From positions 43,385 to 107,384 of the forward strand of contig OMWP01000007.1 of NCBI GenBank assembly GCA_900314795.1: a stretch of DNA of 64,000 nucleotides, written 5' to 3'. Source of the stretch: an uncultured Eubacteriales bacterium (GTDB lineage: Bacteria > Bacillota > Clostridia > Oscillospirales > Acutalibacteraceae). The notes under the pieces were generated by a model, which was not told where the DNA came from, searched no databases, and was given only the letters and a program-made list of their open reading frames with translations. The translations under genes and the position numbers were made by a program. Shown here piece by piece: positions 1 through 8,662 of this stretch; positions within the stretch are counted from its first letter, which is position 1; each line of letters opens with the position of its first letter.

Positions 1-159
1 AAGCGCCGTACCCTACAATTCTCTGCGAAGTTGCGTGGTTTCGGTACGTCGACAAGCGCCGTACCCTACAATTCTCTGCGAAGTTGCGTGGTTTCGGTAC
101 GTCGACAAGCGCCGTACCCTACAATTCTCTTTGAAGTTGCGTGCTTTCGGTACGCCGAT
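1..159. repeat. Three tandem copies of a 53-bp repeat
   Basis: Copies lie at 1-53, 54-106 and 107-159. The first two are identical and the third differs at about five positions. Each copy carries GTACC near its start and GGTAC near its end, so each unit can fold back weakly on itself. The array runs off the window edge, so the copy number may be higher. It lies about 110 bp upstream of the pgi promoter. There are no distinct spacers, so it is not a CRISPR. Confidence 0.9.
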
Positions 160-391
160 ACGCGCGTGTCCGATATGATATATCAATAAATTCGTTCTCT
201 ACATCTTGTGTCCTCCGGCTGATTTCCTATCAAAATTTAGAATTCCTTCATAATAAATCGGATAAAATTGTTGCAAAGCCCGCCGAAATATAGTATAATG
301 CTATTAATCATATAAGAAGAAGTGTGTATATTTCCTGCAAAGAAACATGGATGTACTATATTTCTTCTTGGGAATTATAAGGAGGGTATTT
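160..391 (+). other. Non-coding region upstream of pgi
   Basis: This AT-rich stretch carries the pgi promoter and the pgi Shine-Dalgarno (GGAGGG, 381-386). Nothing else recognisable is seen. Confidence 0.6.
271..299 (+). promoter_or_regulatory. Sigma-A promoter of pgi
   Basis: -35 TTGCAA (271-276) and -10 TATAAT (294-299) are separated by exactly 17 bp. The pgi start lies about 90 bp downstream. Confidence 0.8.
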
Positions 392-1729
392 ATGCCTACA
401 ACTTTGAGTGATAAGCATTTACAGGGCTTTTTAGGCGCCGATGAATATGTCGGTATCGCCCCTGCCGTCAAAGCCGCTCATGAGGCGCTTCATTCCGGCA
501 AGGGACTCGGCAACGATTTTATCGGTTGGCTGAACCTGCCCACTGACTATGACAAAGAGGAATTCGCGCGCATCAAAGCTGCCGCGGAGAAGATCAAGTC
601 AAATTCCGATATATTCGTTGTCATCGGTATCGGCGGTTCCTACCTGGGCGCCCGTGCCGCTATCGAATTCATCAAGTCCCCGAACTACAACGCGCTGTGC
701 AAGGATACACCGCAGATCTACTACACCGGTAACTCCATCAGCTCCAATGCGCTCGCTGAGCTGCTCGAGATCTGTGAGGGCAAGGATGTTTCCATCAACA
801 TGATCTCTAAGTCCGGTACCACCACCGAGCCCGCAATCGCGTTCCGCGTATTCCGCGAGATGCTTGAGAAGAAGTACGGCAAGGACGGCGCCAAGGAGCG
901 CATCTTCTGCACCACCGATAAGGCGCGCGGCACCTTGAAGCAGCTCGCCGACCGTGAGGGCTATGAGACCTTCGTTGTTCCGGATGACGTCGGCGGCCGT
1001 TACAGTGTTCTGACCGCAGTCGGTCTGCTGCCGATCGCGGTATCCGGCGCGGATATCGACGCGCTGATGCAGGGCGCGAAGGACGCGCAGGACAAGTTTG
1101 CCGATCCCGATCTTGAGAAAAACGATTGCTATAAATACGCCGCGATCCGCAACATGCTCTACAACAAGGGCAAGACCACCGAGATCCTCGTTTCTTACGA
1201 GCCTGCGTTCACCTTGATGAACGAGTGGTTCAAGCAGCTCTACGGCGAGTCCGAGGGCAAGGATCAGAAGGGTATCTTCCCGGCTTCCGTTATCTTCTCC
1301 ACCGACCTGCACTCTATGGGTCAGTACATTCAGGACGGTAGACGCAATCTCTTTGAGACCGTTGTCCTCTTTGACAGTGTTCAGAGAGAGATCAAGCTCG
1401 GCACTGATCCCGAGAATGTGGACGGTCTGAACTTCCTGTCCGGCAAGACGATGGAGTTCGTCAACCGTAAGGCGTTCGAGGGTACCGTACTGGCGCATAA
1501 CGACGGCGGCGTTCCCAATGTCGTGCTCACCGTCGATAAGATGGATGAATACAACCTCGGTTATCTGATCTATTTCTTTGAGAAGGCATGCGCGATCTCG
1601 GGTTACATCCTCGGCGTGAATCCCTTCAACCAGCCCGGCGTTGAGAGCTATAAGAAGAACATGTTCGCTCTCTTGGGCAAGCCCGGTTATGAGGATCAGA
1701 AAGCCGCTCTCGAGGCAAGACTCAAGTAA
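392..1729 (+). CDS. pgi: Glucose-6-phosphate isomerase
   Basis: Cytoplasmic glycolytic enzyme interconverting glucose 6-phosphate and fructose 6-phosphate. The 445-aa product has the usual Firmicutes length of about 450. Visible family motifs are the SIS-domain glycine-rich segment [14 protein letters not shown], the phosphate-binding SKSGTTTEP, the first signature [11 protein letters not shown], and the C-terminal signature [10 protein letters not shown]. An in-frame ATG at 347 would add 15 residues, but the ATG at 392 has a strong GGAGGG site six bases upstream and matches family starts. It has its own promoter and is followed after 48 bp by a small P-loop gene that may be cotranscribed. 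For a starch degrader this enzyme stands at the entry of glucose into glycolysis. Confidence 0.97.
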   Translation: MPTTLSDKHLQGFLGADEYVGIAPAVKAAHEALHSGKGLGNDFIGWLNLPTDYDKEEFARIKAAAEKIKSNSDIFVVIGIGGSYLGARAAIEFIKSPNYNALCKDTPQIYYTGNSISSNALAELLEICEGKDVSINMISKSGTTTEPAIAFRVFREMLEKKYGKDGAKERIFCTTDKARGTLKQLADREGYETFVVPDDVGGRYSVLTAVGLLPIAVSGADIDALMQGAKDAQDKFADPDLEKNDCYKYAAIRNMLYNKGKTTEILVSYEPAFTLMNEWFKQLYGESEGKDQKGIFPASVIFSTDLHSMGQYIQDGRRNLFETVVLFDSVQREIKLGTDPENVDGLNFLSGKTMEFVNRKAFEGTVLAHNDGGVPNVVLTVDKMDEYNLGYLIYFFEKACAISGYILGVNPFNQPGVESYKKNMFALLGKPGYEDQKAALEARLK

Positions 1730-1777
1730 ATTTTCTGTGTGAACAGACTGTATATAACAAACAGGAGGAATGTACAA

Positions 1778-2194
1778 ATGGTTACATTAATTATTGGCAA
1801 AAAAGGCTCCGGCAAGACCAAGAAGCTCATCCAGCTCGCGAACGAGGCTGTCGCAAAGTCCAGCGGTAACGTAGTTGTTATCGAAAAGGGCGCGGGACTG
1901 ACCTATGACGTCACCCACAAGGCGCGTCTGATCGATTCCGACGTTTACGGCATCAAGGGCTATGATATGCTGCTCGGCTTTATCAGCGGTATTTGCGCGG
2001 GTAACTATGATGTTACCGATATCTTTGTTGATTCTACCTTCAAGATCGCTCCCCAGGGCGTTGAGGGTATCGAGGAATTCATCACCAAGCTCGACGCGCT
2101 CTCCAAGGAGAGTGAAGCGCATATCACCCTGCTGGTATCCGCTGCCGAGGCTGATCTGCCCAGTGGTCTTGAGGCTGTCTGCGAAGAGATCTGA
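1778..2194 (+). CDS. Small P-loop protein of unknown function
   Basis: 138-aa cytoplasmic protein. The N-terminus holds a clear Walker A (GKKGSGKT, residues 6-13) directly after a short beta strand, followed by KKLIQLAN. No second NTPase signature or specific domain is recognised. A motif of the form VDSTFKI around residue 85 could hold the Walker B acidic residue. An upstream in-frame ATG at 1739 exists, but the ATG at 1778 has AGGAGG seven bases before it. It sits 48 bp after pgi and ends before a strong terminator, so it is probably the second gene of a pgi transcript. The function is unknown; it resembles short twitch-type ATPases of Clostridia. Confidence 0.75.
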   Translation: MVTLIIGKKGSGKTKKLIQLANEAVAKSSGNVVVIEKGAGLTYDVTHKARLIDSDVYGIKGYDMLLGFISGICAGNYDVTDIFVDSTFKIAPQGVEGIEEFITKLDALSKESEAHITLLVSAAEADLPSGLEAVCEEI

Positions 2195-2213
2195 TTGTCA
2201 ATCACCGATACAG

Positions 2214-2239
2214 AGCCGCTCCGTATGGGGCGGCTTTTT
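2214..2239 (+). terminator. Rho-independent terminator after the pgi operon
   Basis: A nine-pair GC-rich stem (AGCCGCTCC with GGGGCGGCT, one G-T pair) with a GTAT loop is followed by a run of T. Confidence 0.9.
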
Positions 2240-2689
2240 CATCGTTCACATGAGCACACAGTTTTGTGGTGGAGTCAGGTGAGGTGGGGTGGAGCGGATT
2301 TGACCATCTCCACCATGAAGAAACACACTGTTTATCAGGGCTTTCGGTAAGTTAGGTGGACTTGGTGGAGTGAAATCAGCTCACAGAAAACGGCGTGGCT
2401 ATCGTGTGTTCGCTATAAGGAGCGTACTTGTTGTACAGTATAGCTGAGAAGAAAATCAAAAGAAGTCCACCTACTCCACCTGATCATCAAATAACCGCAC
2501 TGTCATGCGGTTTTTGAGCGGTGGACTTCCGCTAAATACTCCACCTGCGCGCCACCACAGCTCCACCATCTTCCTGTTGAACGAAGCGCGTCATACAAAT
2601 AGGAGAACCATATTTGTGTTATCAAAGCGTGAAAACAGCCTGTATCCCGTAAATAACGGAAAAAACCTGACGAATTACAAGATTTTTAC
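2240..2689. other. Gene-free spacer rich in GGTGGA/TCCACC motifs
   Basis: About 450 bp with no convincing gene. The first part (2265-2375) repeats GGTGGA and GGTGGGG on the plus strand. The second part (2460-2575) repeats the complement, TCCACC. The two halves could therefore pair over a long range. A 62-codon open frame at 2505-2693 has no Shine-Dalgarno and overlaps a promoter, so it is not annotated. The region may be a decayed gene or element. Confidence 0.5.
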
Positions 2690-2718
2690 TTGACAAAAAC
2701 TAACGCATTTATTATAAT
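2690..2718 (+). promoter_or_regulatory. Sigma-A promoter of the yceD-rpmF operon
   Basis: Consensus -35 TTGACA (2690-2695), 17-bp spacer and consensus -10 TATAAT (2713-2718). Confidence 0.9.
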
Positions 2719-2768
2719 ATCAAATAGCGTTTTAATGTAGATAACTGCGTGTTTGTTTCGGAGGAGTT

Positions 2769-3260
2769 ATGCTGTTAGATTTGAAAGACATTTTCGTATC
2801 CGACGGCGCCTCAAAGGACGTCAGTGATACACTCTCTATGGGCGATGTCGAGATCGCGGGTGAACATCCATTCACTTCACCTGTTGAACTTCACGCTCAT
2901 GTTGAGAACAAGGCGGGCATGGTTACGCTGGAATTGGATACCGCATTTGATTTCCACACCTCCTGCAACCGATGCCTAACGCCGATCGATCGCCGTATGG
3001 AATATCACTTCTCTCATAAGATCATCGAGAATCTGGAGGAGGATTTCAACGACGACTACATCGAAACGCCCGACCTGAGTCTGGATTTAGATGAGCTTGC
3101 CTCATCCGATATCCTCTTAGAGCTGCCGACCAAGTTCCTTTGCAGGGGAGACTGTCAAGGTCTCTGTCAAAAATGTGGACATAATCTTAACTTGGGCGAC
3201 TGTGGCTGCGATAAGAAGGAGATCGACCCACGGCTTGAGGCGTTAAAAGCGTTATTATGA
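2769..3260 (+). CDS. yceD: DUF177/YceD family protein
   Basis: 163-aa YceD/DUF177 protein. The family is almost always encoded directly before rpmF, as here, and has been linked to 23S rRNA or large-subunit maturation. An N-terminal beta-rich part is followed by a CNRC pair (C66, C69), and the C-terminus is unusually cysteine-rich (CRGDCQGLCQKCG, then GDCGC), suggesting a bound metal. The start has GGAGGAG upstream and lies about 45 bp downstream of a consensus promoter. rpmF follows 91 bp later with its own strong Shine-Dalgarno. The identity rests on both the sequence and the neighbour. Confidence 0.88.
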   Translation: MLLDLKDIFVSDGASKDVSDTLSMGDVEIAGEHPFTSPVELHAHVENKAGMVTLELDTAFDFHTSCNRCLTPIDRRMEYHFSHKIIENLEEDFNDDYIETPDLSLDLDELASSDILLELPTKFLCRGDCQGLCQKCGHNLNLGDCGCDKKEIDPRLEALKALL

Positions 3261-3351
3261 ATTGAAAACGCGTGTTTCATCATGTCATTCTATTAATGAT
3301 TTGAATGACGCGCGTCCAATCTGAACCTATAATATGTAAGGAGGGTTTTTC

Positions 3352-3537
3352 ATGGCTGTACCGGCAAGAAAACATTCACATGCTCGTAAGATGAAGAGAA
3401 GATCCAACGTATGGAAGCTCCAGACTCCTGCTCTGTCTATCTGCCCTGAGTGCGGTGAGTATAAGGCTCCCCATAGGGTTTGCCCCAACTGCGGCAAGTA
3501 CAACGGCAGACAGGTCATCGCTGTAGACGAGGACTAA
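3352..3537 (+). CDS. rpmF: 50S ribosomal protein L32
   Basis: 61-aa basic protein with the L32 N-terminus (MAVPARKHSHARKMKRR) and a four-cysteine zinc ribbon at C31, C34, C44 and C47. Zinc-binding L32 is the form typical of Clostridia. The Shine-Dalgarno GGAGGG lies just upstream. It is cotranscribed with yceD and followed by a terminator. Confidence 0.97.
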   Translation: MAVPARKHSHARKMKRRSNVWKLQTPALSICPECGEYKAPHRVCPNCGKYNGRQVIAVDED

Positions 3538-3561
3538 TCTTATTATTTGAACAACGGCGGC

Positions 3562-3594
3562 GGGCGGAATATTTCCGGTCGCCCTTTTGTTTTT
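3562..3594 (+). terminator. Terminator after rpmF
   Basis: Stem GGGCG...CGCCC with an internal loop, followed by TTTTGTTTTT. Confidence 0.8.
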
Positions 3595-3615
3595 AGTGTT
3601 CCCCTTTGGTTTGTT

Positions 3616-3781
3616 GTAGGGGAGGGTCTTGACCCTCCCGTTCGTTCTGCGGCAGCAGAGCGATCAATTCCGAATGTTTGATTAACATTGCGTTGATCAA
3701 TGATTATGATACAAAACCAATGGGGAGAGCTTTGAAAATCCTTTGATTTTCAATCGGGAGGGTCAAGACCCTCCCCTACAA
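3616..3781. repeat. 166-bp element with 28-bp perfect inverted ends
   Basis: The left end TGTAGGGGAGGGTCTTGACC... (3616-3643) is repeated as its complement at 3754-3781. Each arm is itself a hairpin (GGGAGGGTC/GACCCTCCC). The interior has no gene. The structure is that of a non-autonomous mobile repeat (MITE-like). Single-arm relatives occur at 19885, 55367 and 56471. Confidence 0.8.
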
Positions 3782-3800
3782 AAGACGTTGGAGGCACGTT

Positions 3801-5111
3801 ATGGCTGTTACAATTAAAGACGTATACCGTAACAGCTATGCCTACCGCGCAGGCTGTGAAGCGGGGGATACCCTGCTGTCGATCAACGGGAACGATATCG
3901 TCGATGTACTCGACTATCGGTTTTATCAGCTTAATTCTGATTTAGAATTAAAAATCCGTGACCGCAAGGGGCAGGTGCATACTGTCAAGGTGCGCAAGCC
4001 CGAGTATGAGGAGCTGGGGCTGGAATTCGACACTTATCTGATGGATAAGGAGAAGTCCTGCCGCAATCAATGCATTTTCTGCTTTATCGATCAGCTCCCC
4101 AAGGGGATGCGCGAGAGCCTGTATTTCAAGGATGACGACAGCCGACTGTCCTTTTTGTTCGGCAATTATGTCACGCTCACCAACCTGACGGAGCATGAGA
4201 TCAGCCGTATCATCAAGATGCACATCAGCCCGATCAACGTCAGCGTGCATACCACCAATCCCGAGCTGCGGGTAAAGATGATGAACAACCGCTTTGCGGG
4301 TGACGCGCTGAAGATTTTGAAGCGTCTGTCGGAGCACAATATCGCGCTCAATACCCAGATCGTCTGCTGTCCCGGCTGGAACGATGGAGAAGAGCTCAAG
4401 CGCTCTCTGCGTGATCTGTATGACTTGAATGTCAACCTGATCGGCGTGGTACCTGTCGGTATCACTAAATATCGCGAGGGGTTGGCAAAGCTCACGCCCT
4501 TCACCGTTGAAAAAGCCCGTGAGACCGTGGATATCCTCGAAGAATTCGGCGAAATGTGTATGGAAACGCGCGGCAAGCGTATCGCCTACGCCGCCGATGA
4601 ATTATATATCAAAGCGGGCTATGAGATCCCCGACGCGTCTTTTTACGGCGACTTTGAGGCGATTGAGAACGGCATCGGACTGATCGCCCAGCTTCGTGAG
4701 GATTTCCGTGACGAGCTCGAATGGCGCGATGCGGATGACTCCATAAAGCGCACCGTATCCATCGCCTGCGGCACCTCCGCCGCACCGTATCTCAGAGAGC
4801 TGATGGATGAAGCGCAGACAAAATTCCCCGGCGTGAAGGTGAATGTCTACCCGATCGTCAATGACTTTTTCGGTGAGCAGATCAACGTCAGCGGATTGAT
4901 CGTCGGACAGGATCTGCATAACCAGCTCAAGGATAAACCGCTGGGAGATGCCTTGCTCATTTCCTCGGCAATGTTACGATTTGAAAACGATCTTTTCCTC
5001 GATGACGTCCATATCGACGATCTATCGAGGAAGTTACATATCAAGATTTACCCGATCAACAACGACGGCGTAATGTTATTGAATGCCGTTTTGGGAACAT
5101 CGGATGAATGA
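3801..5111 (+). CDS. DUF512 radical SAM protein with N-terminal PDZ domain
   Basis: 436-aa cytoplasmic protein. Residues 1-70 form a PDZ-like module (AGCEAGDTLLSINGNDI). Next is a radical SAM cluster motif CX3CX2C at C87, C91 and C94 (SCRNQCIFCFIDQLP), then the DUF512 C-terminal part. The family is conserved in Clostridia and usually sits directly upstream of der, as here; its reaction is not established. The start has GGAGGCACGTT just before the ATG. It ends 42 bp before der, so it is probably cotranscribed with der and plsY. A repeat element (3616-3781) lies immediately upstream, and no clear promoter could be placed. Confidence 0.9.
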   Translation: MAVTIKDVYRNSYAYRAGCEAGDTLLSINGNDIVDVLDYRFYQLNSDLELKIRDRKGQVHTVKVRKPEYEELGLEFDTYLMDKEKSCRNQCIFCFIDQLPKGMRESLYFKDDDSRLSFLFGNYVTLTNLTEHEISRIIKMHISPINVSVHTTNPELRVKMMNNRFAGDALKILKRLSEHNIALNTQIVCCPGWNDGEELKRSLRDLYDLNVNLIGVVPVGITKYREGLAKLTPFTVEKARETVDILEEFGEMCMETRGKRIAYAADELYIKAGYEIPDASFYGDFEAIENGIGLIAQLREDFRDELEWRDADDSIKRTVSIACGTSAAPYLRELMDEAQTKFPGVKVNVYPIVNDFFGEQINVSGLIVGQDLHNQLKDKPLGDALLISSAMLRFENDLFLDDVHIDDLSRKLHIKIYPINNDGVMLLNAVLGTSDE

Positions 5112-5153
5112 GGTTGAGATTGCTATATGCAATAATATGGAAGGAGGATGAAG

Positions 5154-6473
5154 ATGTCGAAACCTGTAGTCGCGATCGTCGGCAGACCGAATGTCGGCAA
5201 AAGTACCCTGTTCAATAAGCTCGTCGGCGAGCGTATCTCCATCGTGGACGATACCCCCGGCGTCACGCGCGACCGCATCTACGGCGACGTGGATTGGAAC
5301 GGCAGATCTGCCCTGCTCATCGATACGGGCGGTATCGAGCCGTATTCGGATGACATCATTTTGTCCCAGATGCGTGAGCAGGCACAGCTTGCCATCGATA
5401 CCGCGGACGTCATCATCATGGTGACCGACGTCCGATCCGGTCTTGTCGCTACCGATGAAGAGGTAGCGCATATGCTGCTGAAAAGCAACAAGCCTCTGGT
5501 GCTTTGTGTCAATAAATGTGATTCTGTCGGTGATCCGCCGCCTGAATTTTACGAATTCTATCAACTCCCGATCGAGCCGATCGCCGTATCCTCCGTACAC
5601 GGACACGGCACGGGTGATCTGCTGGATGCTGTATTCAAGGAGTTGGAGAATTATACCGAGGAAGAAGCCGACCCCGAGGTGATCTCGGTGGCTGTCATCG
5701 GCAGACCGAACGTCGGCAAATCCTCGCTGATCAACAAGATCACCGGCGAGAACCGCTGTATCGTCTCCGATATCGCCGGCACGACCCGCGACAGTATCGA
5801 CACCATGATCGAGAACAAGCATGGTATGTTTAACTTCATCGATACCGCCGGTATGCGCCGCAAGAGCAAGGTGACCGACCAGATCGAGCGCTATTCCATC
5901 CTGCGCGCCAAGATGGCGATCGAGCGCTGCGACGTCTGTGTGATCATGCTTGACGCTCAGACCGGTATCACCGAACAGGATACCAAGGTCGCGGGACTCG
6001 CGCTCGAAGCGGGCAAGGCGTGTATCATCGCGGTCAACAAGTGGGACGCGATCGATAAGGATAACAGTACTATGCCGAATTTCCGCAAGGATATTGAGCG
6101 TGATTTTGCCTTTATGAGCTATGCGCCCGCGGTGTTTATCTCCGCCAAGACAGGGCAAAGGCTTGATAATCTCTTTGAGAACATCGTTCATGTTACCAAT
6201 ACCTCCGCCATGCGGATCACCACCGGACTTTTGAACGATGTACTGGCGACCGCTACGGCGCGTGTACAGCCGCCGACGGATAAGGGCAGACGCCTGAAGA
6301 TCTTCTACATGACGCAGGTATCCGTCAAACCGCCAACCTTCATCTTCTTCTGCAATGACGCGGAGCTGTTTCACTTCTCCTACCAGCGTTATCTGGAGAA
6401 TCGCCTGCGCGAGGCGTTTGATTTCAGCGGTACACCCATCAGATTTATCATAAGGGAGAGGAATAACAAATGA
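5154..6473 (+). CDS. der: Ribosome biogenesis GTPase Der (EngA)
   Basis: 439-aa double GTPase required for assembly of the 50S subunit. Two complete G domains are visible, with P-loops GRPNVGKST at residues 10-18 and GRPNVGKSS at 183-191, DTGG/DTAG switch II motifs, and NKCD/NKWD base-recognition motifs. A KH-like C-terminal domain follows. An ATG at 5148 abuts the AAGGAGG Shine-Dalgarno, so the ATG six bases later (5154) is the more likely start. The stop overlaps the plsY start by four bases (ATGA), indicating translational coupling. Confidence 0.97.
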   Translation: MSKPVVAIVGRPNVGKSTLFNKLVGERISIVDDTPGVTRDRIYGDVDWNGRSALLIDTGGIEPYSDDIILSQMREQAQLAIDTADVIIMVTDVRSGLVATDEEVAHMLLKSNKPLVLCVNKCDSVGDPPPEFYEFYQLPIEPIAVSSVHGHGTGDLLDAVFKELENYTEEEADPEVISVAVIGRPNVGKSSLINKITGENRCIVSDIAGTTRDSIDTMIENKHGMFNFIDTAGMRRKSKVTDQIERYSILRAKMAIERCDVCVIMLDAQTGITEQDTKVAGLALEAGKACIIAVNKWDAIDKDNSTMPNFRKDIERDFAFMSYAPAVFISAKTGQRLDNLFENIVHVTNTSAMRITTGLLNDVLATATARVQPPTDKGRRLKIFYMTQVSVKPPTFIFFCNDAELFHFSYQRYLENRLREAFDFSGTPIRFIIRERNNK

Positions 6474-7171
6474 CAGTTGATTTGATTATTCGTACGCTGG
6501 CGACGATCATCATCGCGTATCTGCTCGGCAGCCTGAATCCCGCGATCATGATCACCAAACTGAAAACAGGTAAGGATATCCGCACCATGGGTTCGGGGAA
6601 TGCGGGCTTCACCAACGTCCTGCGCTCTGTCGGCAAGGGTCCGGCTATCGCGACGATCGTTTTTGACTATCTCAAGGGCATTGTTGCCGTTCTGATCGGC
6701 TGGTGGCTGTTCTCGACATTGACGGTCACCAATGATGTTTCTCCCATCGAGTATGTCAAGTACGGACGGTATCTTGCGGGTCTGTTCGTGATCCTCGGAC
6801 ATTCGTTCCCGATCTTCTACGGCTTCAAGGGCGGCAAGAGCGTTGTCACGGCGAATGCCTTGATGTTGGTCGTTGACTGGCGCGTATTCCTGATGATCCT
6901 CGGTACCTTCCTGATCATCTTCTTTATCACGAAGCTGGTATCATTGGGTTCGATCGCCTGCGCGATGCTCTATCCCGTGTATACCTTGATCATCACCTAT
7001 TTCTGTGATTATCTTCCGGCGCTTGTGACGGAGAATGAGTTGAGATTCCGCTTTGTGCTGATCTCTACCGCCTGTGCCTTTTTGGTCGGCGCAATCGTTA
7101 TTTTCCGCCATAAGGATAACCTGAAACGATTGTTCAACGGTGAAGAAAAGCGCATCAAAGCGAAAAAGTAA
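6470..7171 (+). CDS. plsY: Acyl-phosphate:glycerol-3-phosphate acyltransferase
   Basis: 233-aa integral membrane enzyme that makes lysophosphatidic acid from acyl-phosphate and glycerol 3-phosphate, the first step of phospholipid synthesis in most Gram-positives. Visible motifs are GSGNAGFTN and GHSFPIFYGFKGGKSV, with five or six hydrophobic segments. Translation is coupled to der (ATGA overlap), an arrangement common in Firmicutes. It is slightly longer than typical PlsY (about 200 aa) because of a loop near residue 85 and a basic C-terminal tail. Confidence 0.94.
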   Translation: MTVDLIIRTLATIIIAYLLGSLNPAIMITKLKTGKDIRTMGSGNAGFTNVLRSVGKGPAIATIVFDYLKGIVAVLIGWWLFSTLTVTNDVSPIEYVKYGRYLAGLFVILGHSFPIFYGFKGGKSVVTANALMLVVDWRVFLMILGTFLIIFFITKLVSLGSIACAMLYPVYTLIITYFCDYLPALVTENELRFRFVLISTACAFLVGAIVIFRHKDNLKRLFNGEEKRIKAKK

Positions 7172-7231
7172 AATGCAATCTGCATAGTATGATATGTGAA
7201 TTTGCTTGAATCAAATCTTTGGGGGTTCAAA

Positions 7232-8551
7232 ATGAAACGAGTAGTATGTTTGATGATGGTTTTGATCGTCATCTGCGCGACCATGATCTCTGCATCGGCG
7301 GTCGATTACGGCTGTAATGTCGCAACCAAATCCAAGGCAGTCTATCTCGAAAATCTGGATACCGGTGCAGTGATCCTCGATAAGAGTTCCACGGAAAAGA
7401 TGTATCCCGCATCTACGACCAAGATCATGACCTATGCGATCGTTGCCGACAATGTGGAGGACTTTGATAACACGATGGTCGACATCAATGAAGCGGTGTT
7501 CAAGGATCTCGATCCCGAGAGCACGGTGATGGGACTCTCCAAGCACGTCGGCGAAAAGTATTCCATCCGCGATCTGCTGTACGGCATGATGCTGCCCTCG
7601 GGTAACGACGCGGCGCTGGTGCTCGCGGACTATGTCGGCGGCGGAAATATTTCTGCTTTTGTTGAGAAGATGAATGCAAAAGCAAAAGAGCTCGGATGCA
7701 CAGGCACGAACTTTGTGAATCCCCACGGTCTGCATGATCCGAACCATTATACTACCGCCAAGGATCTGGCAACGATCGCAAAATACGCGATCTCCAAGCC
7801 GGACTTTATGACGATCACCGGTACTGTCAGCTATACACCCGAGCGTTTTGATCAGCCGATCACCAACACCAACTACATGATGATCAACAACGCCGATACC
7901 GCTAAGTATTATTATCCCAACGTCAAAGGTATCAAGACGGGTTATACGGATGAAGCGGGCAAATGTCTGGTGACGACCGGCTCCAAGGACGGCTTGACCT
8001 ATTTGATCGTTTGCTTAGGCGCTGATTATTCCTTCGAAGAGGATATCAACTACGCGATGCTCGATTCCTGTGATCTCTATGACTGGGTCTTTGAGAATAT
8101 GGCGCAGCGTACCGTATACAGCGCATCTGAGGTCGTCAAGACTGTTCATGTCAACTACGGTAAAGGTGACGATAAGGTGAGCCTGATGCCGCAGGGCGAG
8201 TTGACGGCACTGCTGCCCAAGAACTACGATCAGTCCTTGGTCAAGGTAGAGGTCGAATGTAACGATAGCATCGATGCTCCTGTTACCAAAGGACAGTCTG
8301 TCGGCACGGTCACCGTTAAGTATGATGACATGAATGTCGGCACGACTGAGGCGGTCGCTTCCAAGGATATCGCGCTTGATAAAGCGAAGGTCTTTTGGAA
8401 GAATCTCGGCGATTGGTTCAAAAAGAACTTTATCCTGATCGCGATCGTCGCGATATTGATCCTTGTACTGATCATTGTGCTTGTCGTGATCTCAAGCGCT
8501 AAGAAAAAACAAAGAGAGCGCGAGAGCTCAAGACGTCGATACAGATACTAA
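7232..8551 (+). CDS. dacF: D-alanyl-D-alanine carboxypeptidase (S11, DacF-like)
   Basis: 439-aa penicillin-binding protein that trims the terminal D-Ala of peptidoglycan stem peptides. An N-terminal signal peptide (residues 1-23, cleaved near ASA) is followed by an S11 catalytic domain with the three signatures STTK (S61 nucleophile), SGN (123-125) and KTG (235-237). A PBP5-like beta domain follows, then a C-terminal transmembrane helix near residues 400-425 with a basic tail. The start was placed at 7232 behind GGGGGT; an in-frame ATG at 7196 would put 12 residues before the signal peptide. It is the last gene before a bidirectional terminator. Confidence 0.93.
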   Translation: MKRVVCLMMVLIVICATMISASAVDYGCNVATKSKAVYLENLDTGAVILDKSSTEKMYPASTTKIMTYAIVADNVEDFDNTMVDINEAVFKDLDPESTVMGLSKHVGEKYSIRDLLYGMMLPSGNDAALVLADYVGGGNISAFVEKMNAKAKELGCTGTNFVNPHGLHDPNHYTTAKDLATIAKYAISKPDFMTITGTVSYTPERFDQPITNTNYMMINNADTAKYYYPNVKGIKTGYTDEAGKCLVTTGSKDGLTYLIVCLGADYSFEEDINYAMLDSCDLYDWVFENMAQRTVYSASEVVKTVHVNYGKGDDKVSLMPQGELTALLPKNYDQSLVKVEVECNDSIDAPVTKGQSVGTVTVKYDDMNVGTTEAVASKDIALDKAKVFWKNLGDWFKKNFILIAIVAILILVLIIVLVVISSAKKKQRERESSRRRYRY

Positions 8552-8565
8552 TAACATAAATAACG

Positions 8566-8598
8566 ACACCCCTTTGTCATTGTGACAAAGGGGTGTTT
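8566..8598. terminator. Bidirectional terminator between dacF and the FAD oxidoreductase
   Basis: A perfect 14-bp stem (ACACCCCTTTGTCA and its complement) with a TTG loop, followed by TTTCTT on the plus strand. It lies between two convergent genes. Confidence 0.9.
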
Positions 8599-8662
8599 CT
8601 TCATTTCAGTCATTGCGAGGTCGCGCGCGACTTTTAGTTCTTGATCGCGACCGACACCGTGT

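Noticed and set aside
1..159. CRISPR array
   Set aside because: The repeats are directly abutting without unique spacers, and no cas genes are present.
599..1777. 392-codon minus-strand open frame opposite pgi
   Set aside because: It lies wholly antisense to a clear glucose-6-phosphate isomerase, has no recognisable domain and is a product of high-GC codon bias.
2505..2693. 62-codon open frame before yceD
   Set aside because: No Shine-Dalgarno, overlaps a consensus promoter, and composition is unlike neighbouring genes.
5076..6374. 432-codon minus-strand open frame opposite der
   Set aside because: Shadow of der; the sequence is low in hydrophobic core pattern and matches no family.
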